Shown: positions 33,904 through 42,205 of the stretch, piece after piece | Layout: each line of letters starts with the position of its first letter | Position numbering within the stretch: position 1 is the stretch's first letter | Assembly (NCBI RefSeq): GCF_900113835.1 | Contig: NZ_FOQV01000010.1 | Location: 62,001 to 126,000, forward strand | Direction of reading: 5' to 3' | Source of the DNA: Allobosea sp. OK403 | GTDB taxonomy: Bacteria > Pseudomonadota > Alphaproteobacteria > Rhizobiales > Beijerinckiaceae | Length of the DNA: 64,000 nt | The notes under the pieces: model-generated | Seen by the model: only the letters and a program-made list of their open reading frames with translations | The model's database searches: none | What the model was told of the DNA's origin: nothing | Translations under genes and position numbers: made by a program

Positions 33904-35454
33904 ATGAATCCGATCCTGGCCATGCGCGGCATCAGCAAGGCCTTCGCTGGCGTCAAGGCCCTGAGCGAGGTTTCGTTTTCGGTCGAGACGGCTGAGATCC
34001 ACGCCGTCGTCGGCGAGAACGGCGCCGGCAAATCGACCCTGATGAAGGTGCTGAGCGGCGTCTACCCGCATGGCTCCTATGACGGGGCCATCATCTTCGA
34101 TGGCGAGGAGCGGCGCTTCCGGGACATCACCGAATCCGAGGCGCTCGGCATCATCATCATCCATCAGGAGCTGGCGCTGATCCCGCTCCTGTCCATCGCC
34201 GAGAACATCTATCTGGCCAACCCGCCCACGAAATTCGGGGTGATCGACCAGGGAGCGGTCTATCGCGGCGCCCTGGCGCTGCTGGCCAAGGTCGGCCTGA
34301 ACGAGGCGCCCGACACCCGCGTCATCGATCTCGGCGTCGGCAAGCAGCAGCTCGTCGAGATCGCCAAGGCGCTGTCCAAGGATGTCCGGCTGCTGATCCT
34401 GGACGAGCCGACCGCGAGCCTCAACGAGCGCGACAGCGAGGCGCTGCTCGACCTCTTGGTCGAATTGCGGGCGCAGGGCATCTCCTCGATCTTGATCTCG
34501 CACAAGCTCAACGAGGTCGCGCGCGTCGCCGACCACATCACCGTGCTGCGCGACGGGCGCACCGTCGACACGCTCGACTGTCGCGCCGGCCCGGTCGAGG
34601 AAGACCGCATCATCCGCAGCATGGTCGATCGCGATCTCGAGCATCGCTATCCCAAGCGCGAGCCCAAGATAGGCCAAGAGAAAATCGGCGAGGTGATCTT
34701 CGAGGTCGAGGACTGGACGGTGTTCCATCCGCAGGATGCCGGGCGGCGCGTGATCAAGGGTGTGGATTTCCAGGTCCGGCGCGGCGAGATCGTCGGCATC
34801 GCCGGGTTGATGGGCGCAGGCCGGACCGAATTCGCGATGAGCGTCTTTGGCCGCTCCTATGGGCGCCACATCAGCGGCCGCGCCAGGCTGGAGGGGCGCG
34901 AGGTCGATCTCTCCACCGTGCGGCGCGCCGTCAATGCCGGGCTCGCCTATGTCACAGAAGACCGCAAGGAGCTCGGGCTCATCCTGGCCGAGGACATCCG
35001 CAAGAACATGACGCTGGCCAACCTGCCGGCGGTCGCTCCCGGCGGCGTCATCGACGACATGGCAGAGCTCAAGGTGGCGACGGGCTATCGCTCGCGCATG
35101 GGGATCCGCAGCGCCAGCGTCTACCAGGAAACCGGCCAGCTTTCGGGCGGCAACCAGCAGAAGGTCGTGCTGTCGAAATGGCTCTTCACCGAGCCCAAGG
35201 TCCTGATCCTGGACGAGCCGACGCGCGGCATCGACATCGGCGCCAAATACGAAATCTACTGCATCATCAACGAGCTGGCGGATTCCGGGCGCGGCGTCAT
35301 CGTGATCTCGTCGGAAATGCCGGAACTGCTGGGCATTTGCGACCGCATCTGCGTGATGAACGAGGGCGCCTTCGTCGGCGAATTCTCCGCGCAGGATGCA
35401 AGCCAGGAAAAAATCATGCGCGCCATCATGCGCAACGGGGAGACCAGAGCATGA
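33904..35454 (+). CDS. gguA: GguA-type sugar ABC transporter ATPase
   Basis: 516 aa from ATG 33904 with GGAGCAGATGAC upstream. Two ABC domains. The first has Walker A GENGAGKST, IIIIHQELALIPLLSI and Walker B LLILDEPTASLNE. The second has GLMGAGRTE in place of Walker A, signature LSGGNQQK and Walker B VLILDEPTRGIDIG. This is the XylG/MglA group as in Agrobacterium GguA. It drives import through GguB. The 212-bp gap after chvE carries repeat B2. Confidence 0.96.
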   Translation: MNPILAMRGISKAFAGVKALSEVSFSVETAEIHAVVGENGAGKSTLMKVLSGVYPHGSYDGAIIFDGEERRFRDITESEALGIIIIHQELALIPLLSIAENIYLANPPTKFGVIDQGAVYRGALALLAKVGLNEAPDTRVIDLGVGKQQLVEIAKALSKDVRLLILDEPTASLNERDSEALLDLLVELRAQGISSILISHKLNEVARVADHITVLRDGRTVDTLDCRAGPVEEDRIIRSMVDRDLEHRYPKREPKIGQEKIGEVIFEVEDWTVFHPQDAGRRVIKGVDFQVRRGEIVGIAGLMGAGRTEFAMSVFGRSYGRHISGRARLEGREVDLSTVRRAVNAGLAYVTEDRKELGLILAEDIRKNMTLANLPAVAPGGVIDDMAELKVATGYRSRMGIRSASVYQETGQLSGGNQQKVVLSKWLFTEPKVLILDEPTRGIDIGAKYEIYCIINELADSGRGVIVISSEMPELLGICDRICVMNEGAFVGEFSAQDASQEKIMRAIMRNGETRA

Positions 35455-35495
35455 GCGGCGAAACCTTGAGCGGCAAAACCATAAGCGAAGCACCG
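35451..35495. repeat. 15-bp tandem repeat at the gguA/gguB junction
   Basis: ATGAGCGGCGAAACC (35451-35465), TTGAGCGGCAAAACC (35466-35480) and ATAAGCGAAGC... (35481-35495) are successive degenerate copies. The first unit contains both the gguA stop and the gguB start. In gguB the repeat is in frame and encodes M/L-SGET-like pentapeptides. Confidence 0.85.
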
Positions 35496-36656
35496 GCGCG
35501 TCCGGCGGGCAGCCACCTCAAGACGGGCCTGCGCGACTACGGCATGCTGATGTCGCTGGTGGCGATCATGCTGTTCTTCCAGGTCGTGACCGGGGGCACG
35601 CTGCTGCGGCCGCTGAACCTGACCAATCTCGTGCTGCAGAACAGCTTCATCGTCATCATGGCGCTGGGGATGCTGCTCGTCATCGTCACCGGCCATATCG
35701 ACCTGTCGGTCGGTTCGGTGGCGGGCGCGGTCGGCGCGGTCGCCGCCGTGCTGATGGTGCGCTACGAGATGCATTTCGTGCCAGCCGCCTTGATCTGCCT
35801 GGCACTGGGCGCGCTGATCGGCGCGGCGCAAGGCTATTGGGTCGCCTATTTCAAGATCCCCTCCTTCATCGTGACGCTTGCCGGCATGCTCGTCTTCAAG
35901 GGGCTGGCGCTGGCGATCCTGCAGGGCCAGTCGCTGGGGCCGTTCCCGGTGACCTTCCAGAAGCTGTCCTCGGGCTTCATCCCCGAGCTGATGCCAGAAG
36001 CCGGCGCGCTCTACCCGACCTCGCTGGCGATCGGGGCCGCGCTCGCGATCCTGCTCGTGGTGCTCAATCTCAAGAGCCGCATGCGCCAGCAGAGCCATGG
36101 CATCCCGCTCGAGCCGCAGGGCTTCTTCATCGCCAAGAACCTCGCCTTCGCCGCGATCATCCTCTACGCGACCTATCTCATCGCCTCCTATCGCGGCCTG
36201 CCGAATGTGCTCGTGGTGATGGGGGTGCTGATCGCGCTCTATGCCTTCGTGACGACGCGCACCAGCATCGGCCGGCAGATCTATGCGGTCGGCGGCAATG
36301 CCCGCGCCGCCAAGCTTTCGGGCGTGCGCACGGAATGGCTGACCTTCCTGACCTTCGTGAATATGGGCGTCCTCGCGGCGCTCGCCGGCCTCGTCTTCGC
36401 GGCGCGGCTCAACACGGCGACCCCAAAGGCGGGGCTGGGCTTCGAGCTTGACGTGATCGCCGCCTGCTTCATCGGCGGCGCCTCGGCCTATGGCGGGGTC
36501 GGGCGTGTCTCGGGGGCGGTGATCGGCGCGCTGATCATGGGCGTGATGAACAACGGCATGTCGATCCTGGGCATCGGCATCGACTATCAGCAGGTGATCA
36601 AGGGCCTGGTCCTGCTGGGTGCAGTCTGCCTCGACGTCTACAATCAGAAGCGCTGA
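35451..36656 (+). CDS. gguB: GguB-type sugar ABC transporter permease
   Basis: 401 aa from ATG 35451, overlapping the gguA stop by 4 bp. Long XylH/GguB-type permease. It has GHIDLSVGSVAGAVGAVAAV, PSFIVTLAGMLVFKG, a cytoplasmic insertion near RMRQQSHGIPLEPQG and AVGGNARAAKLSGV. Ten or more membrane helices. Works as a homodimer with GguA and ChvE. The hydrophilic N-terminus is built from a 15-bp tandem repeat. Confidence 0.96.
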   Translation: MSGETLSGKTISEAPARPAGSHLKTGLRDYGMLMSLVAIMLFFQVVTGGTLLRPLNLTNLVLQNSFIVIMALGMLLVIVTGHIDLSVGSVAGAVGAVAAVLMVRYEMHFVPAALICLALGALIGAAQGYWVAYFKIPSFIVTLAGMLVFKGLALAILQGQSLGPFPVTFQKLSSGFIPELMPEAGALYPTSLAIGAALAILLVVLNLKSRMRQQSHGIPLEPQGFFIAKNLAFAAIILYATYLIASYRGLPNVLVVMGVLIALYAFVTTRTSIGRQIYAVGGNARAAKLSGVRTEWLTFLTFVNMGVLAALAGLVFAARLNTATPKAGLGFELDVIAACFIGGASAYGGVGRVSGAVIGALIMGVMNNGMSILGIGIDYQQVIKGLVLLGAVCLDVYNQKR

Positions 36657-36691
36657 GCGCCTGACCCGACATCAAGATCCATCATAAGCCT

Positions 36692-36818
36692 GGAGCAGGA
36701 TGCGAAAAAGTGGGAACCGGTTTTTCGCATTGATCCTGCTCGCACTTTTAGATGAGAGACGGATTCAGATTTCAGCTGGGATCACTTGGTGATCCCAGCT
36801 GAAATCATCCGGCTCTAG
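36692..36818. repeat. Intergenic palindromic repeat, family B, copy 3
   Basis: Nearly identical to copy 2 at 33718, same orientation, 35 bp after the gguB stop. It could serve as the 3' end structure of the chvE-gguAB transcript. Confidence 0.92.
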
Positions 36819-37004
36819 CGGCCGCGCCGCCTGGGCTGCGACAGCGACGGCTCTAGCAGGGCGTATTCGTCATCGGGTAAATCATGTGTATGGCGCTCAC
36901 GCGCGATATCATATCGGTCCCGGCCGGCTTCGTTCCAAGGCATGTACCCTCACCGCTATGGACCGGCCAGCTGTCGCAGATACTGTCATGATCGGGCTTT
37001 CGGC

Positions 37005-37520
37005 ATGTGTTTAGAACGCAAAGCGCCGGTGCGCCGGACCACGCCGCCACCTGAAAGCGTCGTTGCAAGCTGGTACGAGAACGCCAGCCTGCTCGATAGC
37101 TACAGCATCGATCTGAGTTCATCGAAACAGGACAGCATGCGCGTGCTGGCGACCCGGACAGTCGGCGATCAGCCGGCCTGGATCAAGGCGTTGGTCGCGC
37201 TGCGCGACGCCATGATGACGCCCTTTGGCGTCAAAACCTCCGGGGAGGTCCGAGCGTCCAGGGCCGACACCGAACGCGTCGACTTCTTCCCGGTGCAATG
37301 GGAAGGCCAGGACGAGATTGTGCTGGGTGAAGATGATCGACACCTCGACTTCCGACTGTCGCTGCTGCGCCGCAAGTCTCCAACCGGCACGCAGCTCATC
37401 GCGACGACCGTCGTGCACTCTCATAATGCCTTCGGCCTCACCTATCTCAACGTGATCAGGCCCTTTCATCACCTCGTCGTCAGGACCAGCCTGGCACAGC
37501 TTGCACGAGCACAAGGTTAG
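37005..37520 (+). CDS. DUF2867-like protein
   Basis: About 171 aa from ATG 37005; ATG 36942 is also in frame but its AAGG is adjacent to the codon, so the start is uncertain. The DUF2867 pattern is visible: SWYENASLLDSYSIDL, WIKALVALRDAMMTPFGVKT, DEIVLGEDDRHLDFRLSLL and the late VHSHNAFGLTYLNVIRPFHHLVV. Function is unknown; the fold is thought to be related to START-like domains. Isolated between two repeat blocks. Confidence 0.8.
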   Translation: MCLERKAPVRRTTPPPESVVASWYENASLLDSYSIDLSSSKQDSMRVLATRTVGDQPAWIKALVALRDAMMTPFGVKTSGEVRASRADTERVDFFPVQWEGQDEIVLGEDDRHLDFRLSLLRRKSPTGTQLIATTVVHSHNAFGLTYLNVIRPFHHLVVRTSLAQLARAQG

Positions 37521-37576
37521 GTGACCACGAAGATCTTGGTTCCTGCCCCAGGCGGACACCGGCTGTCTAAAAATCG

Positions 37577-37884
37577 TGTTAAAACAAAGATCTAGAGCAG
37601 TTTCTGATCAAGTTGATTCAGAAGTTGCTCCAGAGCGTTTTCCAGCGAAGCGGGCACCGGCCCGCGCGAAGAACGAGCACCGGATCACGCGAAGAAAACG
37701 TGTTGAAACAAGGAGTTAGAATAGTTTCTGATCAAGTTGATTCAGACACTGCTCAAGAGCGTTTTCGAGCGAAGTGGATACCGGTTCCCTCGCGACAAAC
37801 GCGAAGCGTTTGCGCGGAGAAAACGCATTAAAACAATAACCTAGAGCGATTGAGCGATCCAAACTGGATCGGAAACTGCTCTAG
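37577..37884. repeat. Cluster of about three family A repeats
   Basis: Consecutive family A modules: GAGCAGTTTCTGATCAAG hairpins at about 37593 and 37727, GAGCGTTTTCGAGCGAAG-type halves at about 37634 and 37756, and a GAGCGATTGAGCGATCC hairpin at the end. One unit is internally rearranged (GCGAAGAACGAGCACCGG). The last CTA (37881-37883) is the stop codon of the thioesterase gene. Confidence 0.88.
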
Positions 37885-38336
37885 TCGGACACGCCCTCGC
37901 GCCCGGCAATCGTCATGCAGGTCGCGGTCAGCATGGCGCAGAGCTTGGGGGTGCCGCCCGAGATCGCGAAAACCTCGGCCATGGCGAGCGTCAAGGTGCG
38001 CCCGGCCTTGATCACCCTGCCCTTGGCGAGCAGGCGCTCTCCGGCGGCCGGCGCAAGCAGGTTGATCTTGAACTCTGCCGTCAGCACGCCCACCCCCGCC
38101 GGCATCATCGTCAAAGCCGCATAGCCAGCGGCGGAATCGGCGATGCTCGCGACCGCGCCGGCATGGACGAAGCCGTGCTGCTGGGTCAGATGCGTCGCGA
38201 CCGGCAAGTCGATCTCGATCTCGCCGGGGCGCACATGCAGCAGCCTTGCGCCGAGCGTGGTCATGAAGGCCTGCTTGGCAAAGCTGTCGGCGATCCGCCG
38301 GACCATGTCCTCCTGCGGGAGCAGGATATCCGGCAT
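37881..38336 (-). CDS. PaaI-family thioesterase (hotdog fold)
   Basis: 151 aa from ATG 38336 with TAGGAG upstream. Single hotdog domain: HLTQQHGFVHAGAVASIADSAAGYAA contains the family histidine-glycine motif HGFVHAG with the catalytic aspartate at SIADSA. It hydrolyses acyl-CoA thioesters; the acyl group is unknown. It starts 9 bp after the dusA stop, so the two are co-transcribed. The stop codon TAG belongs to the adjacent family A repeat. Confidence 0.92.
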   Translation of the reverse strand: MPDILLPQEDMVRRIADSFAKQAFMTTLGARLLHVRPGEIEIDLPVATHLTQQHGFVHAGAVASIADSAAGYAALTMMPAGVGVLTAEFKINLLAPAAGERLLAKGRVIKAGRTLTLAMAEVFAISGGTPKLCAMLTATCMTIAGREGVSD

Positions 38337-38345
38337 CAGCAACTC

Positions 38346-39347
38346 CTAGGCGGCGGCAACAGCTGCCTCTTCATAGCGCGACACATGCCCCGCCGCCGCG
38401 CGCAGATCTGCAAGCCCCGCTTCCGCGGAAACGCAATGCTCGGCGAGATGGCGGCGGAACAGGCGCGCACCGCGCTGGCCCGGGAACAGCCCAACGAGAT
38501 GGCGCGTGAAGGCATGCAATCGCCCGCCCCGCTCCAGATGCGCCGCGATATGCGGCTCCAGCGCTTCCAGCATGGCGAAGGCATCCGCGACCGGCGCGGC
38601 CTCGCCGAAGAGCAGCGGATCGACCTGGAGCAGGATCTCGGGGTTCTGATAAGCCTCGCGGCCGATCATGACGCCGTCGAGACGGACGAGATGGCCGCTC
38701 CACTCCTCAGGCGCGCGGATGCCGCCATTGATGGTGACGACGAGGTCGGGATTGGCGTCCTTCAGCCTGTAGGCGCGCTCATAGTCGAGCGGCGGCACCT
38801 CGCGGTTCTCCTTCGGCGAGAGCCCCTGGAGCCAGGCCTTGCGGGCATGGACGGTCAAGGCGTCGACGCCGGCTGCGCGCACCGCCGCGGTCAGCGCATC
38901 GAGCGCCGCTTCCGGATCCTGATCGTCGACGCCGATGCGGCATTTCACCGTCACGGGGATGGAGACGGCGGCCTTCATCGCCGCGACGCAATCGCCCACG
39001 AGGTCGGGCTCGCGCATCAGGCAGGCCCCGAAGGCGCCGCCCTGGACACGGTCCGAAGGGCAGCCGCAATTCAGGTTGATCTCGTCATAGCCGAAATCGG
39101 CGCCGATCCGGGCCGCTTCAGCCAGCAGGACGGGATCATTACCGCCGAGCTGGAGCGCGACCGGATGCTCGAAGGCGTCGAAACCGATCAGGCGCTGGCG
39201 ATCGCCCCGGATCACGGCCTGCGCCGTCACCATCTCGGTATAGAGCCGGGCGCGACGCGACATCAGGCGATGGATGATGCGGCAATGCCGATCAGTCCAG
39301 TCCATCATCGGCGCAACGGAAAATCTATGTGATTGATAGTGCTGCAT
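38346..39347 (-). CDS. dusA: tRNA-dihydrouridine(20/20a) synthase DusA
   Basis: 333 aa from ATG 39347 (MQHYQSHRFSVAPMMDWTDRH). FMN-binding TIM barrel: SVAPMMDWTD at the N-terminus, LQLGGNDP, active-site cysteine in NLNCGCPSDRVQGGAFGACLM, KCRIGVDD, and INGGIRAPEE with VMIGREAYQNP. It reduces uridine 20 in tRNA with NADPH. Codons 7-16 hold a 31-bp sequence duplicated at 41496-41526. The 5' end of dusA is a known integration site of genomic islands. Confidence 0.96.
   Translation of the reverse strand: MQHYQSHRFSVAPMMDWTDRHCRIIHRLMSRRARLYTEMVTAQAVIRGDRQRLIGFDAFEHPVALQLGGNDPVLLAEAARIGADFGYDEINLNCGCPSDRVQGGAFGACLMREPDLVGDCVAAMKAAVSIPVTVKCRIGVDDQDPEAALDALTAAVRAAGVDALTVHARKAWLQGLSPKENREVPPLDYERAYRLKDANPDLVVTINGGIRAPEEWSGHLVRLDGVMIGREAYQNPEILLQVDPLLFGEAAPVADAFAMLEALEPHIAAHLERGGRLHAFTRHLVGLFPGQRGARLFRRHLAEHCVSAEAGLADLRAAAGHVSRYEEAAVAAA
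39300..39330. other. Putative attachment site copy within dusA 5' end
   Basis: 31 bp identical to 41496-41526 except for one base, in the same orientation. It encodes HRFSVAPMMD of DusA. The position agrees with the integration site of the dusA-associated integrase family. The second copy lies 2.2 kb away with the Fic gene between. Confidence 0.7.
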
Positions 39348-39618
39348 TTCATCCAGGTAAGAGCGATGCAAGTCATGCTTGGCGAGCCCTTATACGCGAA
39401 ACCGGGCGATTTTCGACCGGTTTCGCTGATCGGGTGACTGCTCCGGTGCTTCGCTCGATCTCGACAAGAGGCGTCGGAGGCAGTCCGCGAGATCAAAGCG
39501 CTTTGTCAGTAGACGTTCAGCCAAGCCGCAGCGTTAAACCGCCTTTGAGGCAAGGCTGCGATAAATCCGACACGATCGCGCTAGACGCATGTCGGCCGCC
39601 CAGCGACCCGTTTTCGGA

Positions 39619-41190
39619 CTATTCTCTCCGCTGTTCAGGCCCGATATCTAAGCTCAGGCGAAGGTCTGCGTAGATCGCTTGTATCTCCGCAGTCTCCTCA
39701 TCGGTCAGAGCGGCAAACTCCCGTTCACGCGCCCGCTGCGATAGCCGCCCCTCATTCTGCCTCAGGAATCGGAACAGCAGGTCCAGCAACCTGTCCGGCA
39801 TGTCGATCATCCCCGAGACACGGCCCTTGAACGTGTCGTAAGCCCGAAGGAAAGCGGTCTCCGCCGGCAGGTCGACATCGACCGTACGAGCGACACAGGC
39901 AAACAGGAACTCGGCATGCGGGGTCGCGTCGAAATAGCGGTAGAAATCGATCGTGTCGTTCAGCACCTCGACATTGCCGCGATCGACCGGTCGCCAGCGC
40001 ACATGCGGAAGCAGGCGGCGCGAATAGCTCTCCAGGGTCCGGCGGTAGTCGTCGATCCTGTCGAGGATCACCGCCGAGACGGGAAAGACGAGGCCCGGCG
40101 GGTTGAAACCGCGCTCAGCCAGCACGTGATGGATGAGATAGCGGTGCAGGCGGCCGTTCCCATCTTCGAACGGGTGGATGTAGACGAAGCCGAAAGCCAG
40201 AATGGCGGCGGCAAGCACCGGATCAAGCGCCCGGGCCGCGCCCCTGTCGAAAGCGGTCAGTCCTGCGACCAGCTCAGGCAGATCCTGATGCCGTGCGCTG
40301 ATATGGTCAGGAATGGGCGCGCCCGTTTCGCGCTCATGCTCGCCGACGAAGCCGCCATCCTGACGCAGCCCCAAATGGACGAAGCGCGCATCGCCGATGA
40401 CGATACGCTGCAGCCGCTCCAGCTCGTCGCGGTCGATCGCTCGGCGACCCGCTTCCGCGATGACTTGGCCCCAGCGCTGGATTCGGTCCTGCGGCGGGTC
40501 TTCCCCTTCGATCTGGAAGCTCGATCGTGAATCCTTGAACAGCAGGAAGGCCGCCGTCCGCGCAAGCAGATCCGCCGGCACTTCCGCAGCAAGGCGGCGG
40601 GCCTCGCCGGCCAGATCGCGGGCGACGAACGCCTCCAGCGCCGGTGTCCGGAAGATCATCGGGCAGAAGCCGGACGTGCCCGGCAGGTTGTTCTTCACGC
40701 GATGACGCGTGGAGGCCGTACCCTCGATCGCCCATTGCAACTTCGGATCGACGATCAGGGCGTAAGCCCCCTGCCCCGCATCCGGCAGATCGAGCCGCTC
40801 CTCCAACAGCCATTCATAGAGAAACCACACCCGCCGGGCATAGGCACCAGTCGGAGCGGCCCGCACCATGCTGATAATCGCATCGGGGCCGGTGGCACGA
40901 AACAGTGCCTTCAGCACGGCCAAGTCCAGCCCTTCATAACGCAGGGCGAAGGTCAGGTGCCCCACGAGATCGGCACCCGGCGCATGACGGGGCGTATAGA
41001 TGCGCCAGCCATCGTCCTGGTAGACCTTATGGCGAGGGCCGATCGCCGCCAGGGTGAGCGGGATTGGAGCCGCCAGATCGTACGCTTCGATCAGAGCCGC
41101 GTAGCCGACAGGCGTGGCCTCTTCCGGCAAGCGTCTGCCGTGAAAAACCGTCACGGCGCCTGAAAATGGCTTCCACCGCCCCTTCTGCAT
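39619..41190 (-). CDS. Fic-domain protein with N-terminal inhibitory motif
   Basis: 523 aa from ATG 41190; TTG 41199 is an in-frame alternative and no strong ribosome site is seen. The Fic motif HPFEDGNGRLHR begins at His339 and is intact, so AMP-transfer (or other NMP-transfer) activity is expected. The inhibitory motif S-x3-E-G is at Ser224-Gly229 (SFQIEG), ahead of the Fic core, the class II arrangement. The N-terminal 200 residues are unassigned, and the C-terminal part includes a helical region near MIDMPDRLLDLLFRFL. Target unknown. It lies alone between the two dusA-derived repeats, apparently as island cargo. Confidence 0.92.
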   Translation of the reverse strand: MQKGRWKPFSGAVTVFHGRRLPEEATPVGYAALIEAYDLAAPIPLTLAAIGPRHKVYQDDGWRIYTPRHAPGADLVGHLTFALRYEGLDLAVLKALFRATGPDAIISMVRAAPTGAYARRVWFLYEWLLEERLDLPDAGQGAYALIVDPKLQWAIEGTASTRHRVKNNLPGTSGFCPMIFRTPALEAFVARDLAGEARRLAAEVPADLLARTAAFLLFKDSRSSFQIEGEDPPQDRIQRWGQVIAEAGRRAIDRDELERLQRIVIGDARFVHLGLRQDGGFVGEHERETGAPIPDHISARHQDLPELVAGLTAFDRGAARALDPVLAAAILAFGFVYIHPFEDGNGRLHRYLIHHVLAERGFNPPGLVFPVSAVILDRIDDYRRTLESYSRRLLPHVRWRPVDRGNVEVLNDTIDFYRYFDATPHAEFLFACVARTVDVDLPAETAFLRAYDTFKGRVSGMIDMPDRLLDLLFRFLRQNEGRLSQRAREREFAALTDEETAEIQAIYADLRLSLDIGPEQRRE

Positions 41191-41207
41191 GAATTTCAAT
41201 ATCGATC

Positions 41208-41240
41208 CATGAAAACTGATTTCTGTGAGATATTTTCATG
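41208..41240. promoter_or_regulatory. Inverted repeat upstream of the Fic gene
   Basis: CATGAAAA (41208-41215) and TTTTCATG (41233-41240) form a perfect 8-bp inverted repeat with 17 bp between, 18-50 bp upstream of the Fic start in an AT-rich stretch. It fits a promoter/operator position for autoregulation. Confidence 0.45.
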
Positions 41241-41804
41241 AAATTTGATAACTCGCAACCACAAACCACTCGAAACGAATCCTCGCCGTGAATTTCGATC
41301 ACGAGCCTGGCGCCCACCTCGTGTCGGTCTTTTGAAAAGACCCGCATAGGTTCGCGCAAAGCAGGTTAGGCAAGGGTGGCAGCCCGCACCGCCTGGCGAC
41401 CAATCGGCGTGTCAATCGCGCAAAGGAAAATGAAACAGAACGGAACGTGTTGCGTACGAACCTTCCAGATGATGGCCCGTAAAGCGATCCGCCCCGTCCA
41501 TCATCGGCGCCACGGAAAATCTATGTACTTGAGGTCCTGCATTTTTCTCTTGCAAGTCAGTGCATATCTGGCGCTTCGCGTGCCACCGGGGCCGAGCGCC
41601 GACTTGATCGTGGTGAGGCTCCGCACGCGTCACACATCGCGGCTGGACACATGCGAGGCACTCATCGACCTTCATATCGGCGACATCTGCGACCTCGGCA
41701 AGGCTCCTCTGCACTCCAAAGCCGCCACGCCTGAATGGCTCAAGCGGCGGCTGGGTCCGTTGCGGAGCACTTTCCCCGCGAGGCCCGTGTGCTATTCAGC
41801 CATC
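41241..41804. other. Non-coding interval with a dusA 5' fragment
   Basis: Holds the end of the putative island and the truncated dusA copy (41482-41543). The minus strand encodes an out-of-frame HRFSVAPMMDGADRF segment there. No complete gene is supported; a plus-strand frame over 41376-42074 opposes the zinc-ribbon gene and is not convincing. Confidence 0.55.
41496..41526. other. Second putative attachment site: dusA 5' fragment
   Basis: Direct repeat of 39300-39330 (30 of 31 bases). Weaker similarity extends on both sides: toward codons 17-20 of dusA and toward the start codon, where ATGCAG is preserved but one base is deleted. This is the remnant expected at the far end of an element inserted in dusA. 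Confidence 0.7.
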
Positions 41805-42017
41805 TCACGGATCGGCGCAGAGCACGCGGGAGGAGCGTGGGCCTTCGTGCTTGAGGATCTCGGCATGAATGCGTTCGCGAAACTCGCGCCATGTCGTGAT
41901 GCACTTTCCGCAGGCATGGCAGCGGATGACGCAGCTCTCGGTCAATGGCGAAGGCAAATCGACGGATGGAGAGCCGCATGCCTCGCATCCAAAATGTCTT
42001 CCGGAATCGATTTCCAT
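41805..42017 (-). CDS. Small zinc-ribbon-like protein
   Basis: 70 aa from ATG 42017 with CGGAG about 9 nt upstream. Two CxxC pairs, Cys11/Cys14 (CEACGS) and Cys33/Cys36 (CHACGK), with Cys29 and Cys39 nearby, suggest a single zinc ribbon. It is followed by a helical tail (TTWREFRERIHAEILKHEG). Function unknown; zinc-ribbon proteins of this size often bind nucleic acid or protein. Just outside the putative dusA island. Confidence 0.6.
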   Translation of the reverse strand: MEIDSGRHFGCEACGSPSVDLPSPLTESCVIRCHACGKCITTWREFRERIHAEILKHEGPRSSRVLCADP

Positions 42018-42205
42018 CAGTCCAGCTCCGAGACGACCCGGCCGAACAACGGCTCAGCTCGAAGCAGCAAATAATGTGCCAAATCTATCCGCCGTAACGG
42101 GGGGTCAAAGCTTCGCCCCGACATGGCCGAACTTATCCGCAGGTGATGAAAAATCAGACACTTGGAACGGATTCTGGGGTGCTGCGCTGGAACAGCTACG
42201 TCAGA

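Noticed and set aside
37577..37884. Closely spaced repeats that might be a CRISPR array
   Set aside because: Units are palindromic mosaics of unequal length without uniform spacers, and identical modules occur singly elsewhere in the window.
41376..42074. A 232-codon plus-strand frame across the far dusA fragment
   Set aside because: It reads through the dusA fragment in the wrong sense and lies opposite the better-supported zinc-ribbon gene.
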